Positions 17,040-25,263 of a DNA stretch of 64,000 bases are shown piece by piece. The translations under genes were made by a program, and so were the position numbers. The stretch is from Pseudodesulfovibrio portus (GTDB lineage Bacteria > Desulfobacterota > Desulfovibrionia > Desulfovibrionales > Desulfovibrionaceae): the NCBI RefSeq assembly GCF_026000375.1, contig NZ_AP026708.1:1738501-1802500 (forward strand). Reading direction: 5' to 3'. How positions within the stretch are numbered: the stretch's first letter is position 1; each line of letters begins with the position of its first letter. The notes under the pieces are model-generated. The model was not told the DNA's origin. It saw only the letters and a list, made by a program, of their open reading frames with translations, and made no database searches.

Positions 17040-19220
17040 ATGTCCATGTCGAGCGTCACGGACTTCATCGTGGCCGGAGGTCCCGGCCAGGTGACGGCAG
17101 GTCCTGCGGGCTCGTTCCAAGCCGGCCCGCCCGGCCAGATCGCCATTGGCCAACCCGGCCACGTCCCCATAGACACCACACCGGCACGCGTCATGATCGA
17201 CACGTCGGTCGCGCGCATTCCCTATGCGCCCGGCGGCGGCGCGCCCATGATGGTCGAAGGCGGCGGCACCAGCGCGGGGCTGGGCGGCAGCGGCGGCGGG
17301 AGCGTGAGCGGCACGGGCGGTGGCGGCGGCTTTGCGGGCGGCGGTGGCGGCGGCATCGGCGGTGGCGGCGGTTCCGGCACTGGCGGCGGAGGCGTAAGCG
17401 GCGTGGGCGGTGGCGGCGGCATGAGCCAGGGCAACGGCACGCTGGCCCCCATCGGCGGAGCGGGCGGCCCGTTCATGCCACCCAACAACGGTGGCGGTGG
17501 CGGCGGCAGCCAAGGCAGCGGCACCCTCGCCCCCATCGGCGGCGACAAGGGACCGGGCACCCCGACCAGCAACACGGGCGAACTCGGCCCGGACAACCAG
17601 GGCACCCAGGGCGCCATCGGCGGCGGTGGCGGCGGCGGCGAACCGCGCGTCAACACGGGAAGCGCCCCCCCCGGCCAGGGTGCGGGCTACATCACTCCGC
17701 CGGGATCCGGCACTCCCACCGAGGCAACGGGCAGAACAGCGTCCATCCCGCCGCTGGGCATCCAGCCCATCACCCCCGGCGGCTCGGTTCCCATGACGCC
17801 CAAAGTCGGATTCTCCCTGCCGAGCCTGTCCGGCTTCGTGCCCATCTCCCCGGCCAGCCACGTCATAGCCCAGCGCATGACCAGCCCGCGCGGCATGTAT
17901 TTCGGCCACACCCAGCACTGGCCCAACGACGTGTTCCACCACACCCTGCATTCAGACGCCTTCACCCCGCCCAAGACCTCCATGGCGCCGTGGATTCCCA
18001 CCTCGGACGGATACGCCGAGCCCCTGAACTCGCCCGACCTGGACTTCTCCGGCATCGGCACCGGTCGCAGCGGCAACATGGACCTGAGCGCGGAGCACAA
18101 CGTCAATATCGACCAGGGCCGGAACGTGGAGAACAACTATACCGACCACACCACCCGGAACGTGGACAAGTCCCTGGACCAGTCCATGGACACGGTCATC
18201 AACCGCTCCGACCGGCAGACCAGCCAGAACACCTTTGACAACTCCTCGTCCACCAACCTGGACATGAGCTCCCACGACACCATCCAGGATGTGGAAAACG
18301 TCAGCCGGGAAACCAACCAGCAGACCGTCTACAGCCAGGAAACCAATACGGTGCACGAGCAGGACTACTCGCGGACCTACTCCAACCCGACCACCAACCA
18401 GACCACCAACGTGACCGAGAACACCGACATCCGCGAAATGGACGCCAGCCGGTCAGAGAGCGTGACCAACGTGGCCAACCGGGTGGAAAACGACAACTCG
18501 TCCGTCAGCTACCCCACCGAGCAGAAGATCACGGTGCAGAACGACAACTCCACCACCCGCGTCGAAGACCACTCCAGCCGCGAGCAGCACGTGTCCAACA
18601 CCGCGTTCAACCAGGTGGACAACTCCGAGACCTCCTACGCCTCGGACAACGACCTGACCTTCACCGAGAACCGGACCTTCAACCAGGACAACGCGGTCAA
18701 CACCGTCAACAACAACGACTGGTCGCGCACCATAGACCAGTCCACCAGCTACTCCTTCGTGGACCACGACAATTCGGTGAAGAACTACGTGGAGAACAAC
18801 GCCAACAACTTCATCGAAAACAATTCCATGGCCTTCGAGTACTCCACCAAGGTGACCAACAACACGGACAACTCCCGCAACATCGACCAGTCCACGGAAT
18901 ACACCTTCCTGGACCAGGACCAGTCGCGGACCACCTTCGTGGAGGACAACGACACCAACCTCACGGAGAACTACAACACCACCCTGGCCTTCCCGGAAAC
19001 GCGCGTGACCGAGGCCGACAACTCCACCCGCATCTCCAACGTCAACGAGTTCAAGACCGAAAACATCGACGACTCGGAGACCAACTACGTGGACGACCGG
19101 GAGCTGAACATCATCGACATCAGCCAGCCCACCTATCTCCTGGACAACTCGACCAACATCACCATGATCTTCGAGGCTGCGGAACGCGGCAGCGGCACCA
19201 TCGTCATGGGCAACGCATAG
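17040..19220 (+). CDS. Large Gly-rich / Asn-rich repeat protein of unknown function
   Basis: A 726-residue protein I do not recognise. Residues 1-60 carry short GPGQ/GPPGQ phrases. About 60-215 is low-complexity Gly-rich sequence. About 215-345 is Pro/Ser/Thr-rich, and about 350-715 is rich in Asn, Thr, Asp and Ser with almost no Lys. In the last part a unit of exactly 50 residues recurs (IDQST, Y-F-D, N-EN and TDN positions). That is compatible with a beta-solenoid or fibre. There is no signal peptide or membrane helix. GGGGAGAG before ATG 17040 supports the start. The neighbouring terminase and holin suggest a phage structural or fibre origin; a cell-surface role is the alternative. Confidence 0.75.
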   Translation: MSMSSVTDFIVAGGPGQVTAGPAGSFQAGPPGQIAIGQPGHVPIDTTPARVMIDTSVARIPYAPGGGAPMMVEGGGTSAGLGGSGGGSVSGTGGGGGFAGGGGGGIGGGGGSGTGGGGVSGVGGGGGMSQGNGTLAPIGGAGGPFMPPNNGGGGGGSQGSGTLAPIGGDKGPGTPTSNTGELGPDNQGTQGAIGGGGGGGEPRVNTGSAPPGQGAGYITPPGSGTPTEATGRTASIPPLGIQPITPGGSVPMTPKVGFSLPSLSGFVPISPASHVIAQRMTSPRGMYFGHTQHWPNDVFHHTLHSDAFTPPKTSMAPWIPTSDGYAEPLNSPDLDFSGIGTGRSGNMDLSAEHNVNIDQGRNVENNYTDHTTRNVDKSLDQSMDTVINRSDRQTSQNTFDNSSSTNLDMSSHDTIQDVENVSRETNQQTVYSQETNTVHEQDYSRTYSNPTTNQTTNVTENTDIREMDASRSESVTNVANRVENDNSSVSYPTEQKITVQNDNSTTRVEDHSSREQHVSNTAFNQVDNSETSYASDNDLTFTENRTFNQDNAVNTVNNNDWSRTIDQSTSYSFVDHDNSVKNYVENNANNFIENNSMAFEYSTKVTNNTDNSRNIDQSTEYTFLDQDQSRTTFVEDNDTNLTENYNTTLAFPETRVTEADNSTRISNVNEFKTENIDDSETNYVDDRELNIIDISQPTYLLDNSTNITMIFEAAERGSGTIVMGNA
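18573..19170 (+). repeat. Four tandem 150-bp units in the repeat-protein gene
   Basis: Units begin at 18573, 18723, 18873 and 19023, each starting with Ser and spaced by exactly 150 bases. The clearest pair is 18723 (SRTIDQSTSYSFVDHDNS) and 18873 (SRNIDQSTEYTFLDQDQS). The flanking units are more diverged but keep the TSY/TNY and acidic-Asn positions. DNA identity is much lower than protein similarity, so this is an old duplication, not a recent slippage. Confidence 0.65.
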
Positions 19221-19265
19221 CAGTCCATACAAGAAGGCCTGCGCACACATTCCCCGGGTAACGGG

Positions 19266-19292
19266 ACGCGCACCCGCATCGCGGGTGCGCGT
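19266..19292. terminator. Hairpin terminator between convergent genes
   Basis: A perfect 12-bp stem (19266-19277 with 19281-19292, loop ATC) is followed by CTTTC. It lies between the plus-strand repeat-protein gene and the minus-strand GNAT-like gene. Confidence 0.75.
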
Positions 19293-19298
19293 CTTTCA

Positions 19299-19655
19299 TC
19301 ACACATCCAGGCTGGCGGTCTGGAACACGTGCATTTCCGTGAATCCGAACAGCCGGGCAAAACGGAACAGCCGTCCGTCGAATTCGCCCTCGTCGTTCGC
19401 CCGGATGCCCATGATGCGGGTCTTGCCCAGCCGCCCGGCCTCCTGTTTCAGCCAGGCGAGGTCGCCCGCCAGGCCCCGGCGCACCCCGGCTCCCCAGCGA
19501 TGCAGGGAGAGGTGCAGCTCCAGCACGTCCCCGCGCTCGGCAAAGGCCGCGTGCCCGTAGACCGTGTCGCCGTGCAATTCCAGCCAGCGATAGACGCCGT
19601 TGTCCGGGAAGTGGGCGTAGGCCTCGGGCCGTGAGTCAAGTTCGCGAACGGCCAT
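19299..19655 (-). CDS. Small GNAT-like phage protein
   Basis: A 118-residue protein with the shape of a reduced GNAT acetyltransferase fold: GDTVYGHAAFAERGDVLELHL, then a Gly/Arg-rich turn, then RIMGIRANDEGEFDGRLFRFARLFGF. Similar small proteins occur in tailed phages beside the terminase, where their role is unclear. The start at 19655 follows GGGAG and overlaps the terminase 3' end by 20 bases, so it is translated with the terminase. Enzymatic activity is not established; the usual pyrophosphate-binding loop is only weakly visible. Confidence 0.6.
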   Translation of the reverse strand: MAVRELDSRPEAYAHFPDNGVYRWLELHGDTVYGHAAFAERGDVLELHLSLHRWGAGVRRGLAGDLAWLKQEAGRLGKTRIMGIRANDEGEFDGRLFRFARLFGFTEMHVFQTASLDV

Positions 19656-20928
19656 GGGGTCTCCCGAAGGGATCGTAGTCGTTGGCCGTGGCCCTGGGCC
19701 GGGCCGAGCCGCTCGGCGGCCGGAAGCCCACGGCAAAGTAGCGGAAGCCGTCCACCGCGTGGCTGGTCCAGTCGTGCACGGGCCGGGCGGAGAAGTGGGC
19801 GGTGCGGTCGTTGAACGACCTGCGGTAGTGCCTGAGGGCCTCGATGCCCGGTCCGCACTTCTCCGCGTCGAACCAGCATCCGGGAAGGATGGTGCGGACC
19901 GCGTTGATGCCGTCCTGGATGGGGATGTTGGGCGCTATCACGAACCGGATGCCCAGACTTCGGGCCACCTCCAGACGCGACTTGCCGGTGCCCAGCTCGC
20001 GGACCCGGATGTCGTGGGGCGCGATGTGCACCCCGTACTTGTAGCCCTTGCGGTCCAGGGCCTTGGCGTAATGGTCCAGCCCCTCGCCGTTGGCCTCGTA
20101 ATAGTCGACCACCGCATAGGTCCCGCCGGGACGGGCCTGCACGAACCAGATGGACGTGGAGTCGGACATTCCCAGGTCCCAGGCCGTGTGCACGGGCATG
20201 GACGGGTCGTGCGCCACGCGCGTGATCCGCCCCTCCCGGTCCGCGTCGCTCATGAGCTGGCCGAAGTAGGCCCCCCGGATGGCGGCGGTGAACGAACACT
20301 CGAACTCCTGCTCATACTCCTCGGGCGACATCTCGCGCCCGTTGGCGGCCAGCTCGTCCGGGTGGATTATGCCGGTCTCGGAGGCGCGGTACATGGCCGT
20401 GAACCAGTCCGGGTCGACCCTGGCCTTCTCCCATATCTCGTACAGGGCGTTCTTGCCTCGCGGAGTGCCTATGAACATGGCCCAGCCGTTCCGGTCGGAC
20501 AGGGCGGGCCTGATGACCTCGGTCCAGACGCGATGGGGCATCTGGGCCACCTCGTCGAAGACCACGCCGTCCAGGTACATGCCGCGCAGGGAATCCGGGT
20601 TGTTGGCCCCGAAGAGCCGCACTCGCGCGCCGTTGTCGAAATCAGCACGCAACTCGGTTTCGTTGAACCTGACCGTGCACCCGTCCGTGCCCACGCCGCA
20701 ATACCGCTTCAATTCGTCCCAGACCACGGTCTTGGCCTGGCGGTACAGCGGCGCGATATAGGCCCCGCGCCAGTCCGGGCGGCGAGTCTCACGGGCCGCA
20801 CGGATCAGCCGGTTGACGGACAGCACGGTCTTGCCGAACCGCCGGTGGCAGACCAGGACCGAAAACCGGGCCAGACAGGCCTCGATCTCGGCCTGGTGCC
20901 TTCGTGGCGTATAAAACTCTTGTGTCAT
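19636..20928 (-). CDS. Phage terminase large subunit
   Basis: The ATPase/nuclease motor that packages DNA into phage heads. The 430-residue protein appears complete: Walker A variant HRRFGKT (28-34), Walker B VVFDE (122-126), coupling motif FIGTPRGKN (152-160), and a C-terminal RNase H-like nuclease beginning with HTAWDLGMSDSTSIW (about 248). A later acidic segment ends in HDWTSHAVDGFRYFAVG. No stop or frameshift interrupts it. No portal, capsid or protease gene is adjacent, so this is an isolated packaging gene. It is divergent from the TPR lipoprotein, with 50 bases between the two starts. Confidence 0.92.
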   Translation of the reverse strand: MTQEFYTPRRHQAEIEACLARFSVLVCHRRFGKTVLSVNRLIRAARETRRPDWRGAYIAPLYRQAKTVVWDELKRYCGVGTDGCTVRFNETELRADFDNGARVRLFGANNPDSLRGMYLDGVVFDEVAQMPHRVWTEVIRPALSDRNGWAMFIGTPRGKNALYEIWEKARVDPDWFTAMYRASETGIIHPDELAANGREMSPEEYEQEFECSFTAAIRGAYFGQLMSDADREGRITRVAHDPSMPVHTAWDLGMSDSTSIWFVQARPGGTYAVVDYYEANGEGLDHYAKALDRKGYKYGVHIAPHDIRVRELGTGKSRLEVARSLGIRFVIAPNIPIQDGINAVRTILPGCWFDAEKCGPGIEALRHYRRSFNDRTAHFSARPVHDWTSHAVDGFRYFAVGFRPPSGSARPRATANDYDPFGRPHGRSRT

Positions 20929-20978
20929 TTATGTTCCTTATGTTGACGGGCGGGACGGGCAGGAGGTATCCCCGTGCC

Positions 20979-21896
20979 ATGCGCATCTCCGCCCTGCTTA
21001 TTCTTGTTGCCTTGAGCCTGTTTGCATCAGGCTGCCCAAAGGACGTTCCGCCCGCCGTGTCGCTGACGCCGGAGCAGAAGGCCGAACAGGAGCGCGAGGC
21101 AACCGCAGCCGCGGCCCTGGATCACGCCATGCAACTCATGCATGACGGCCAGTTCCTGGACCCGGAAACGGCCCTCGACTACCTCGACCAGGCCCTGGAC
21201 CTCGACCCGACGCTGACCACCGCCCGCTACCAGAGGGCGGGCATCCTGATCACCAAAGAGCGGTATGACGAAGCGCTGGCCGATCTCGACTACATAGTGG
21301 AGCACAGACCGGACTACATGCAGGCGCATTACACGCGCGGTTTTCTCATGCTCCAGCGCAACGACTTTCGCGAGGCGGCCAGGGAATACACCAAGGTCAT
21401 CAAGGCGGACTCCACCATGGCCGAGGCGTATGTCCGCCGGGGCCTGAGCTACCTCAACCTGGACAGGGCGGACGAAGCCGTGGACGACTTCACCAACGCC
21501 CTTGCCCTGGACCCGGCCAACCTGGATGCCAACTACAACCGGGGCATGGCCTACATGCGCATCCGCGAGTTCGAATTGGCCCTCAAGGACCTGAGCCAGG
21601 CGTTCATCCTGGATTCGGACAACAGCCGGATCATCATGGCCCGCGCCAGGGCGGCCATGGAGCTCAAGCTCTTCACCCGAGCCGCCGCCGACCTGCAGCG
21701 GGCCATTGCCATGGAGCCGTCCCGCAACGCGCTCTACGCGCTCCTGGCCGAGGCCCTCAAGGGCACGGACGACATGGACGGGGCCATCGAGGCCCTGCGC
21801 AAGGCGAGCGCCCTGGCCCAGGCTTCGGGCGACGAGGGCATGGCCGAAACCTACCGACGCCAGCTCGAAGAATACCTGGACCAGACCTACCCCTGA
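20979..21896 (+). CDS. TPR-repeat lipoprotein
   Basis: A 305-residue exported lipoprotein: signal peptide MRISALLILVALSLFASGC with the lipidated Cys at residue 19. About seven TPR helix pairs follow (for example ALDYLDQALDLDPTLTTARY, EAVDDFTNALALDPANLDANYNRG). TPR lipoproteins usually scaffold outer-membrane or envelope complexes. AGGAGG lies at 20961-20966, twelve bases before the only suitable ATG. It lies on the opposite strand between phage-derived genes and has no phage character itself. Function is unknown. Confidence 0.85.
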   Translation: MRISALLILVALSLFASGCPKDVPPAVSLTPEQKAEQEREATAAAALDHAMQLMHDGQFLDPETALDYLDQALDLDPTLTTARYQRAGILITKERYDEALADLDYIVEHRPDYMQAHYTRGFLMLQRNDFREAAREYTKVIKADSTMAEAYVRRGLSYLNLDRADEAVDDFTNALALDPANLDANYNRGMAYMRIREFELALKDLSQAFILDSDNSRIIMARARAAMELKLFTRAAADLQRAIAMEPSRNALYALLAEALKGTDDMDGAIEALRKASALAQASGDEGMAETYRRQLEEYLDQTYP

Positions 21897-21901
21897 CCGG
21901 C

Positions 21902-22114
21902 TCACCGCAGGGCCTCGAGGACCATGTTGGCCCCCAGGGCGGACATGCCCGCCAGGCAGCCCCAGGCGATGCGTTCCAGGGATCGTATCTTCACGTCGTG
22001 GCTGGCGCACCGCCGGACCTCGTTGATCTCGCGGATGTCCTCCTGGATGGCCTTGACCCGCTCGTCGATGCGGACCAGCAGGCTTTGCAGGTCCTCCCGT
22101 TCCAGGGCGGTCAT
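21902..22114 (-). CDS. XhlA-like small phage protein
   Basis: A 70-residue protein: an N-terminal amphipathic coil (LEREDLQSLLVRIDERVKAI, then QEDIREINE) and a C-terminal membrane helix (IAWGCLAGMSALGANMVLEAL). This is the layout of XhlA/haemolysin-type phage proteins that work with holins in lysis. Its ATG overlaps the holin stop codon as ATGA, so the two are translationally coupled. Confidence 0.7.
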   Translation of the reverse strand: MTALEREDLQSLLVRIDERVKAIQEDIREINEVRRCASHDVKIRSLERIAWGCLAGMSALGANMVLEALR

Positions 22115-22518
22115 TTGGTCCCCCCCAGGGCATCCTTGAGGCCGCGCACGGCACCGGGCAGGTAGTCGCCGATCTTCTTGACCCCGAGCACGGCGGCCAC
22201 GATCCAGAAGGTGACCTGCAGAAACCAGTCGGGCAGGTTTTCCCAGGACTCGATCACCCGGCCCGCGCCCTCGGGGTCCACCCCGGACCAGATGAAGAAG
22301 CCGATCCAGGCGAAAAAGAGCACGTCGTCCTTCCAGCCCGCGTTTTCCAGCTGCTTCATTTCCCACTCATGATTGAATTCCTGATCCGAGCGGGCCAGCC
22401 GCATGCGGTTCTCCATGACCGTTTTCTTCAGTTCCTGCTTGCGCTTCACATGGTCGGCCACGCCGTCCACGATGGAAGACAGCAAACCGGCCACGGCGCC
22501 GATGATGGGTATCGCCAT
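22111..22518 (-). CDS. Phage holin, three-transmembrane type
   Basis: A 135-residue protein. A short hydrophobic N terminus (MAIPIIGAVAGLLSSIVDGV) is followed by a charged helical stretch and two membrane segments (DDVLFFAWIGFFIW and WFLQVTFWIVAAVLGV). The arrangement resembles the 3TM holins linked to gene-transfer-agent release; this is pattern recognition, not a search result. Holins form pores that let endolysin reach the cell wall. The start at 22518 follows GGAGA. No endolysin is adjacent; the NlpC/P60 gene at 29128 is 7 kb away and has a lipoprotein signal, so it is not an obvious partner. Confidence 0.72.
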   Translation of the reverse strand: MAIPIIGAVAGLLSSIVDGVADHVKRKQELKKTVMENRMRLARSDQEFNHEWEMKQLENAGWKDDVLFFAWIGFFIWSGVDPEGAGRVIESWENLPDWFLQVTFWIVAAVLGVKKIGDYLPGAVRGLKDALGGTK

Positions 22519-22697
22519 TTTGTTGTTTCTCCTTTCCCCCGAAGGGTTCGGGCACGCCACATCCAGTCATGCGAAAGACCATACACCCGGTTTTCGCCCG
22601 ACCCCGGTTTTGCGAAAGAATGTATAGTGAAAACAGGCTATAGGATAAAATTTGCACTTGACAGGCTGCGCGGGCCGGGACGGCCCGAACCCTCCCG

Positions 22698-22728
22698 CGT
22701 CCCGTCTCCGCACGGTTGTGACGGGACG
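22698..22728. promoter_or_regulatory. Inverted repeat upstream of the CBS gene
   Basis: CGTCCCGTC (22698-22706) and GACGGGACG (22720-22728) are perfect 9-bp inverted arms separated by 13 bases. It lies in the 320-bp region between the divergent holin and CBS genes. No T tract follows, so a protein-binding or RNA-structure role is more likely than termination. Confidence 0.5.
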
Positions 22729-22796
22729 ACAAAAAGGTCTGGATTGGACTAGCCAAATGTGTTTGGAGTGGGTATGTGATAGTCACGAATAATGAA

Positions 22797-22810
22797 CACA
22801 ACCGGTTGTG
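22797..22810. promoter_or_regulatory. Palindrome CACAACCGGTTGTG upstream of the CBS gene
   Basis: A perfect 14-bp palindrome 28 bases upstream of the CBS start codon. Its 12-bp core ACAACCGGTTGT recurs at 24242-24253. Position and symmetry suggest a repressor operator. Confidence 0.5.
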
Positions 22811-22838
22811 ATGGCCGGACAATCAGGAGGAAATACAC

Positions 22839-23513
22839 ATGCTGGTAGCCAACTGGATGACAAAAGACGTCATCACCATCACCCCCGACCGTTCCATGAT
22901 GAAGTGCTCCAAGCTCATGAAGGATCACGGCATCAGCCGCGTTCCCGTGGTGGACGAGGAAGGCAAAATCCTGGGCATCGTCTCGGACAGGGACATCAAG
23001 GACGCATCGCCGTCCAAAGCCACCACCCTGGACATGCACGAGCTTTACTATCTGCTCTCGGAAATCAAGATCAAGGACATCATGACCAAGAAGGTCATGA
23101 CCATCAAAGAGACCGAGACCGTGGAAAAGGCGGCGGTCATCATGCTGGAGAACAACTTCGGCGGCCTGCCCGTGGTGGACGACGACAACAAGGTCGTGGG
23201 CATCATCACGGACACGGACATCTTCAAGGTGCTGGTCGAGATCTCGGGCGTGTACGAAGGCGGCGCACAGGTCTGCCTGCACATCCCCACCGCTGCGGGC
23301 AGCCTGGCCCCGATCATCAACTTCCTCAAGGACCAGGGCGCACGGGTCATGTCCATCCTGACCCAGAACGTGCCCGAGGACGTGGAGACCAAGGACATCT
23401 TCATCCGCATCCGCGACATGGAAAAGCCCGAATTCAAGCGCCTCCAGCAGGCCATGGCCGAAAAATTCGACGTCAAATACTGGGCCATCGACTCCGTGCA
23501 CAAGGTCCTTTAG
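22839..23513 (+). CDS. CBS-pair protein with C-terminal ACT-like domain (AcuB-like)
   Basis: A 224-residue soluble protein. Two CBS motifs (about 1-55 and 75-135: WMTKDVITITPDRSM...VSDRDI and IMTKKVMTIKETETV...ITDTDI) form a Bateman module that usually binds adenosine nucleotides. An ACT-like region (about 145-224) follows. The layout matches AcuB-type proteins, whose role in acetoin or acetyl-CoA metabolism is only partly understood. AGGAGG precedes the ATG. A paralogue with the same layout is at 41381-42058. Two palindromes lie upstream and a terminator follows, so it is a single regulated gene. Confidence 0.85.
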   Translation: MLVANWMTKDVITITPDRSMMKCSKLMKDHGISRVPVVDEEGKILGIVSDRDIKDASPSKATTLDMHELYYLLSEIKIKDIMTKKVMTIKETETVEKAAVIMLENNFGGLPVVDDDNKVVGIITDTDIFKVLVEISGVYEGGAQVCLHIPTAAGSLAPIINFLKDQGARVMSILTQNVPEDVETKDIFIRIRDMEKPEFKRLQQAMAEKFDVKYWAIDSVHKVL

Positions 23514-23529
23514 CAACCGCACACGCCAT

Positions 23530-23563
23530 GACGGGCCGGGTTCCTCCCCGGCCCGTCTCTTTT
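23530..23563 (+). terminator. Intrinsic terminator after the CBS gene
   Basis: An 11-bp GC stem (23530-23540 with 23547-23557, loop TTCCTC) followed by TCTTTTTC. Confidence 0.88.
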
Positions 23564-23578
23564 TCTTCTTTGAACATA

Positions 23579-23819
23579 TTCTAGACTTTTTCTAGAAACA
23601 GTCGAAATATCGACAGCTTATCGATAGCCTTATCTTGTCTTAACTGATCGATTTAAAAAGACAAACAACCTACCGATCCCGTTCAGTTCATCGGTTGCTC
23701 CCCCCTTGCCTTCCAGCCCGCAGCACATCCCTTTCAGGACACCAAACCGTGCACGCCGTCTAAAGCGTTTGTGAAAATCGGTCGAAAAGGCAGTGACGGC
23801 CGGCCGTCAGGGAGTTTTC
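23579..23819. other. A/T-rich intergenic region with stacked palindromes
   Basis: No gene. TTCTAGA-N5-TCTAGAA (23579-23597) and GTCGA-N4-TCGAC (23601-23614) are perfect inverted repeats, followed by TATCGATA-like sequence. The base composition is more A/T-rich than the flanks. A weak sigma-28-like pair (TAAAGCGT at 23761, GTCGAAAA at 23781) has a 12-base spacer and is not claimed as a promoter. The region probably controls the gene at 23820. Confidence 0.4.
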
Positions 23820-24206
23820 ATGGGAAGCGTCGTTGCACTGAATGAATTCAAACGCGCACTCGGCAAGAGGGCGCGCCGCCCGAGCGTACCGGAGCGGCCC
23901 TCCATTCGCGGCAGCGAGATATGGGGCCGGGACTACACCGACGTCGAGGCCATGGTCTTCGGCCTGCTCAAGGTCAGGGACATCGCGGCCCACCATGCCG
24001 GGAGAAAGGACGCCGAATTCGACCAGCTCTGCTTGAACGCCCTGGACGCGGCCTACCGGGTCGAGGACCACGGCCTGCCCAACCTCAAGGAGGCGGTCAA
24101 GCCGCTCAAGGAAGCCCTCCTCGACATGCTGACCGAAGACAATAAGCGGGACATTTCCTGGGCCCTGGTGCTGTGCGACCTGATCGAAAAATCACCCGCC
24201 AGGTAG
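23820..24206 (+). CDS. Hypothetical protein, 128 residues
   Basis: Not recognised. The product has a basic N terminus (EFKRALGKRARRPSVPERPS), then an acidic/helical body with GSEIWGRDYTDVEAMVFGLL and a regular helix pattern to the end. There is no signal peptide, membrane helix or cysteine motif. GGGAG before ATG 23820 and normal codon use support a real gene. It stands alone behind a palindrome-rich intergenic region. Confidence 0.6.
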   Translation: MGSVVALNEFKRALGKRARRPSVPERPSIRGSEIWGRDYTDVEAMVFGLLKVRDIAAHHAGRKDAEFDQLCLNALDAAYRVEDHGLPNLKEAVKPLKEALLDMLTEDNKRDISWALVLCDLIEKSPAR

Positions 24207-24241
24207 TCACACCGCAGCTTCACCCCTCATTTCCAATATCC

Positions 24242-24253
24242 ACAACCGGTTGT
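24242..24253. promoter_or_regulatory. Second ACAACCGGTTGT palindrome
   Basis: A perfect 12-bp palindrome identical to the core at 22798-22809, also preceded by C. It lies 144-155 bases upstream of the isomerase start at 24397, in a 190-bp intergenic region. Confidence 0.45.
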
Positions 24254-24396
24254 CCGATTTTTTGCCCCGGATGGACCGCAAACCCGGAGCAACACCGTTG
24301 CTGCGAGTACAGGCCGGGCCGCCGTTTACCTCCCGGAAAGCACCCTTCCCCGAATTATTGCTTGCCGTTTTCCCGACCTGCCATAATGTATATGAC

Positions 24397-25263
24397 ATGG
24401 GCAAAGACGTTCCCGGCCAGGCCGGTCCACAAATCCTGCTCTCCGCAGGCTGCCTCTTCCACCTCCCCCTGAAGCTTATCGCGCGCATCGGGCGGGACGC
24501 CGGTTTTGCGGGCATGGAACTGATCATGAACTCGCCCAAGCTCACGCCCGAGGCCGGGCTGGAAAAGGTCAACGACGTCCTGCCCATCCGCAGCATCCAC
24601 GCCCCCTTCCGCGACTGGGCCGCCTGGGGCGGCCACCTCAACTCCTGGAAGGCGACCACGGCCCTGGCCAACTCCCTGCCCGAAGCCGACCACATCACCA
24701 TGCATCCGCCCGGCTCCCGGTTGGCCAACATGATCCAGAACCGCTGGTTCGAGAAAGCCTACGACCTGCCCCTGCTCCTCGACGCCATGGGCCGCATCCG
24801 TTTCTCCCTGGAAAACATGCCCTGGGCCGAGGGATCGCCCTTTGCCAGGGACCCGCTGGAGCGCCTCATGGCCCAGTGCCGGGACAAGAACGTGGGCCTG
24901 ACCTTCGACGTCTGCCACATGGGCGTATCCGGGCGCGATGTATTACACGCCATCGACAAGGTGGACGACAAATTGTTATACAACGTCCACTACTCCGACG
25001 CCGTGGGCTATACCGAACACCTGACCCCGGGGTCCGGGGCTCTGCCCCTCGACAAATTCCTGCGGCGGCTTGGCAAGCGGGGCTATGACCGCTACATTAC
25101 CCTCGAACTCGAGCCCGGGGCCTTCCCGGACGACCTGGACGGGACCGTCGCGATGCTTGTCGCCATCCGGGAAGACATGGAAACGCAGCTGGCCGAAGGA
25201 AGAAAACAGAAACCATGCCCAGACAATACCTCGAAGCCGTCAAACACCCCGAACAATCCGTGA
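24397..25263 (+). CDS. TIM-barrel sugar phosphate isomerase / AP endonuclease family 2 protein
   Basis: A 288-residue xylose-isomerase-like barrel. Visible elements are HAPFRDWAAW (first metal site region), HITMHPPGSR, FSLENMPW (Glu ligand), LTFDVCHMG (Asp and His ligands), NVHYSDAVG and YITLELEPGAF (last Glu). The metal-binding residues of the family therefore appear intact. Members include sugar isomerases and endonuclease IV; context does not decide. The start is uncertain because no good ribosome site precedes ATG 24397, and the frame is open further upstream. Its 3' end overlaps the next gene by 49 bases. Confidence 0.72.
   Translation: MGKDVPGQAGPQILLSAGCLFHLPLKLIARIGRDAGFAGMELIMNSPKLTPEAGLEKVNDVLPIRSIHAPFRDWAAWGGHLNSWKATTALANSLPEADHITMHPPGSRLANMIQNRWFEKAYDLPLLLDAMGRIRFSLENMPWAEGSPFARDPLERLMAQCRDKNVGLTFDVCHMGVSGRDVLHAIDKVDDKLLYNVHYSDAVGYTEHLTPGSGALPLDKFLRRLGKRGYDRYITLELEPGAFPDDLDGTVAMLVAIREDMETQLAEGRKQKPCPDNTSKPSNTPNNP

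Noticed and set aside
17225-17640. GGCGGCGGTGGC-type repeats as a possible DNA repeat array
   Set aside because: They are explained by the Gly-rich coding sequence of the 17040 gene, with irregular unit length.
23761-23788. Sigma-28-like pair before the 128-residue gene
   Set aside because: The spacer is 12 instead of 11 bases, and only about six of eight positions match in each box.
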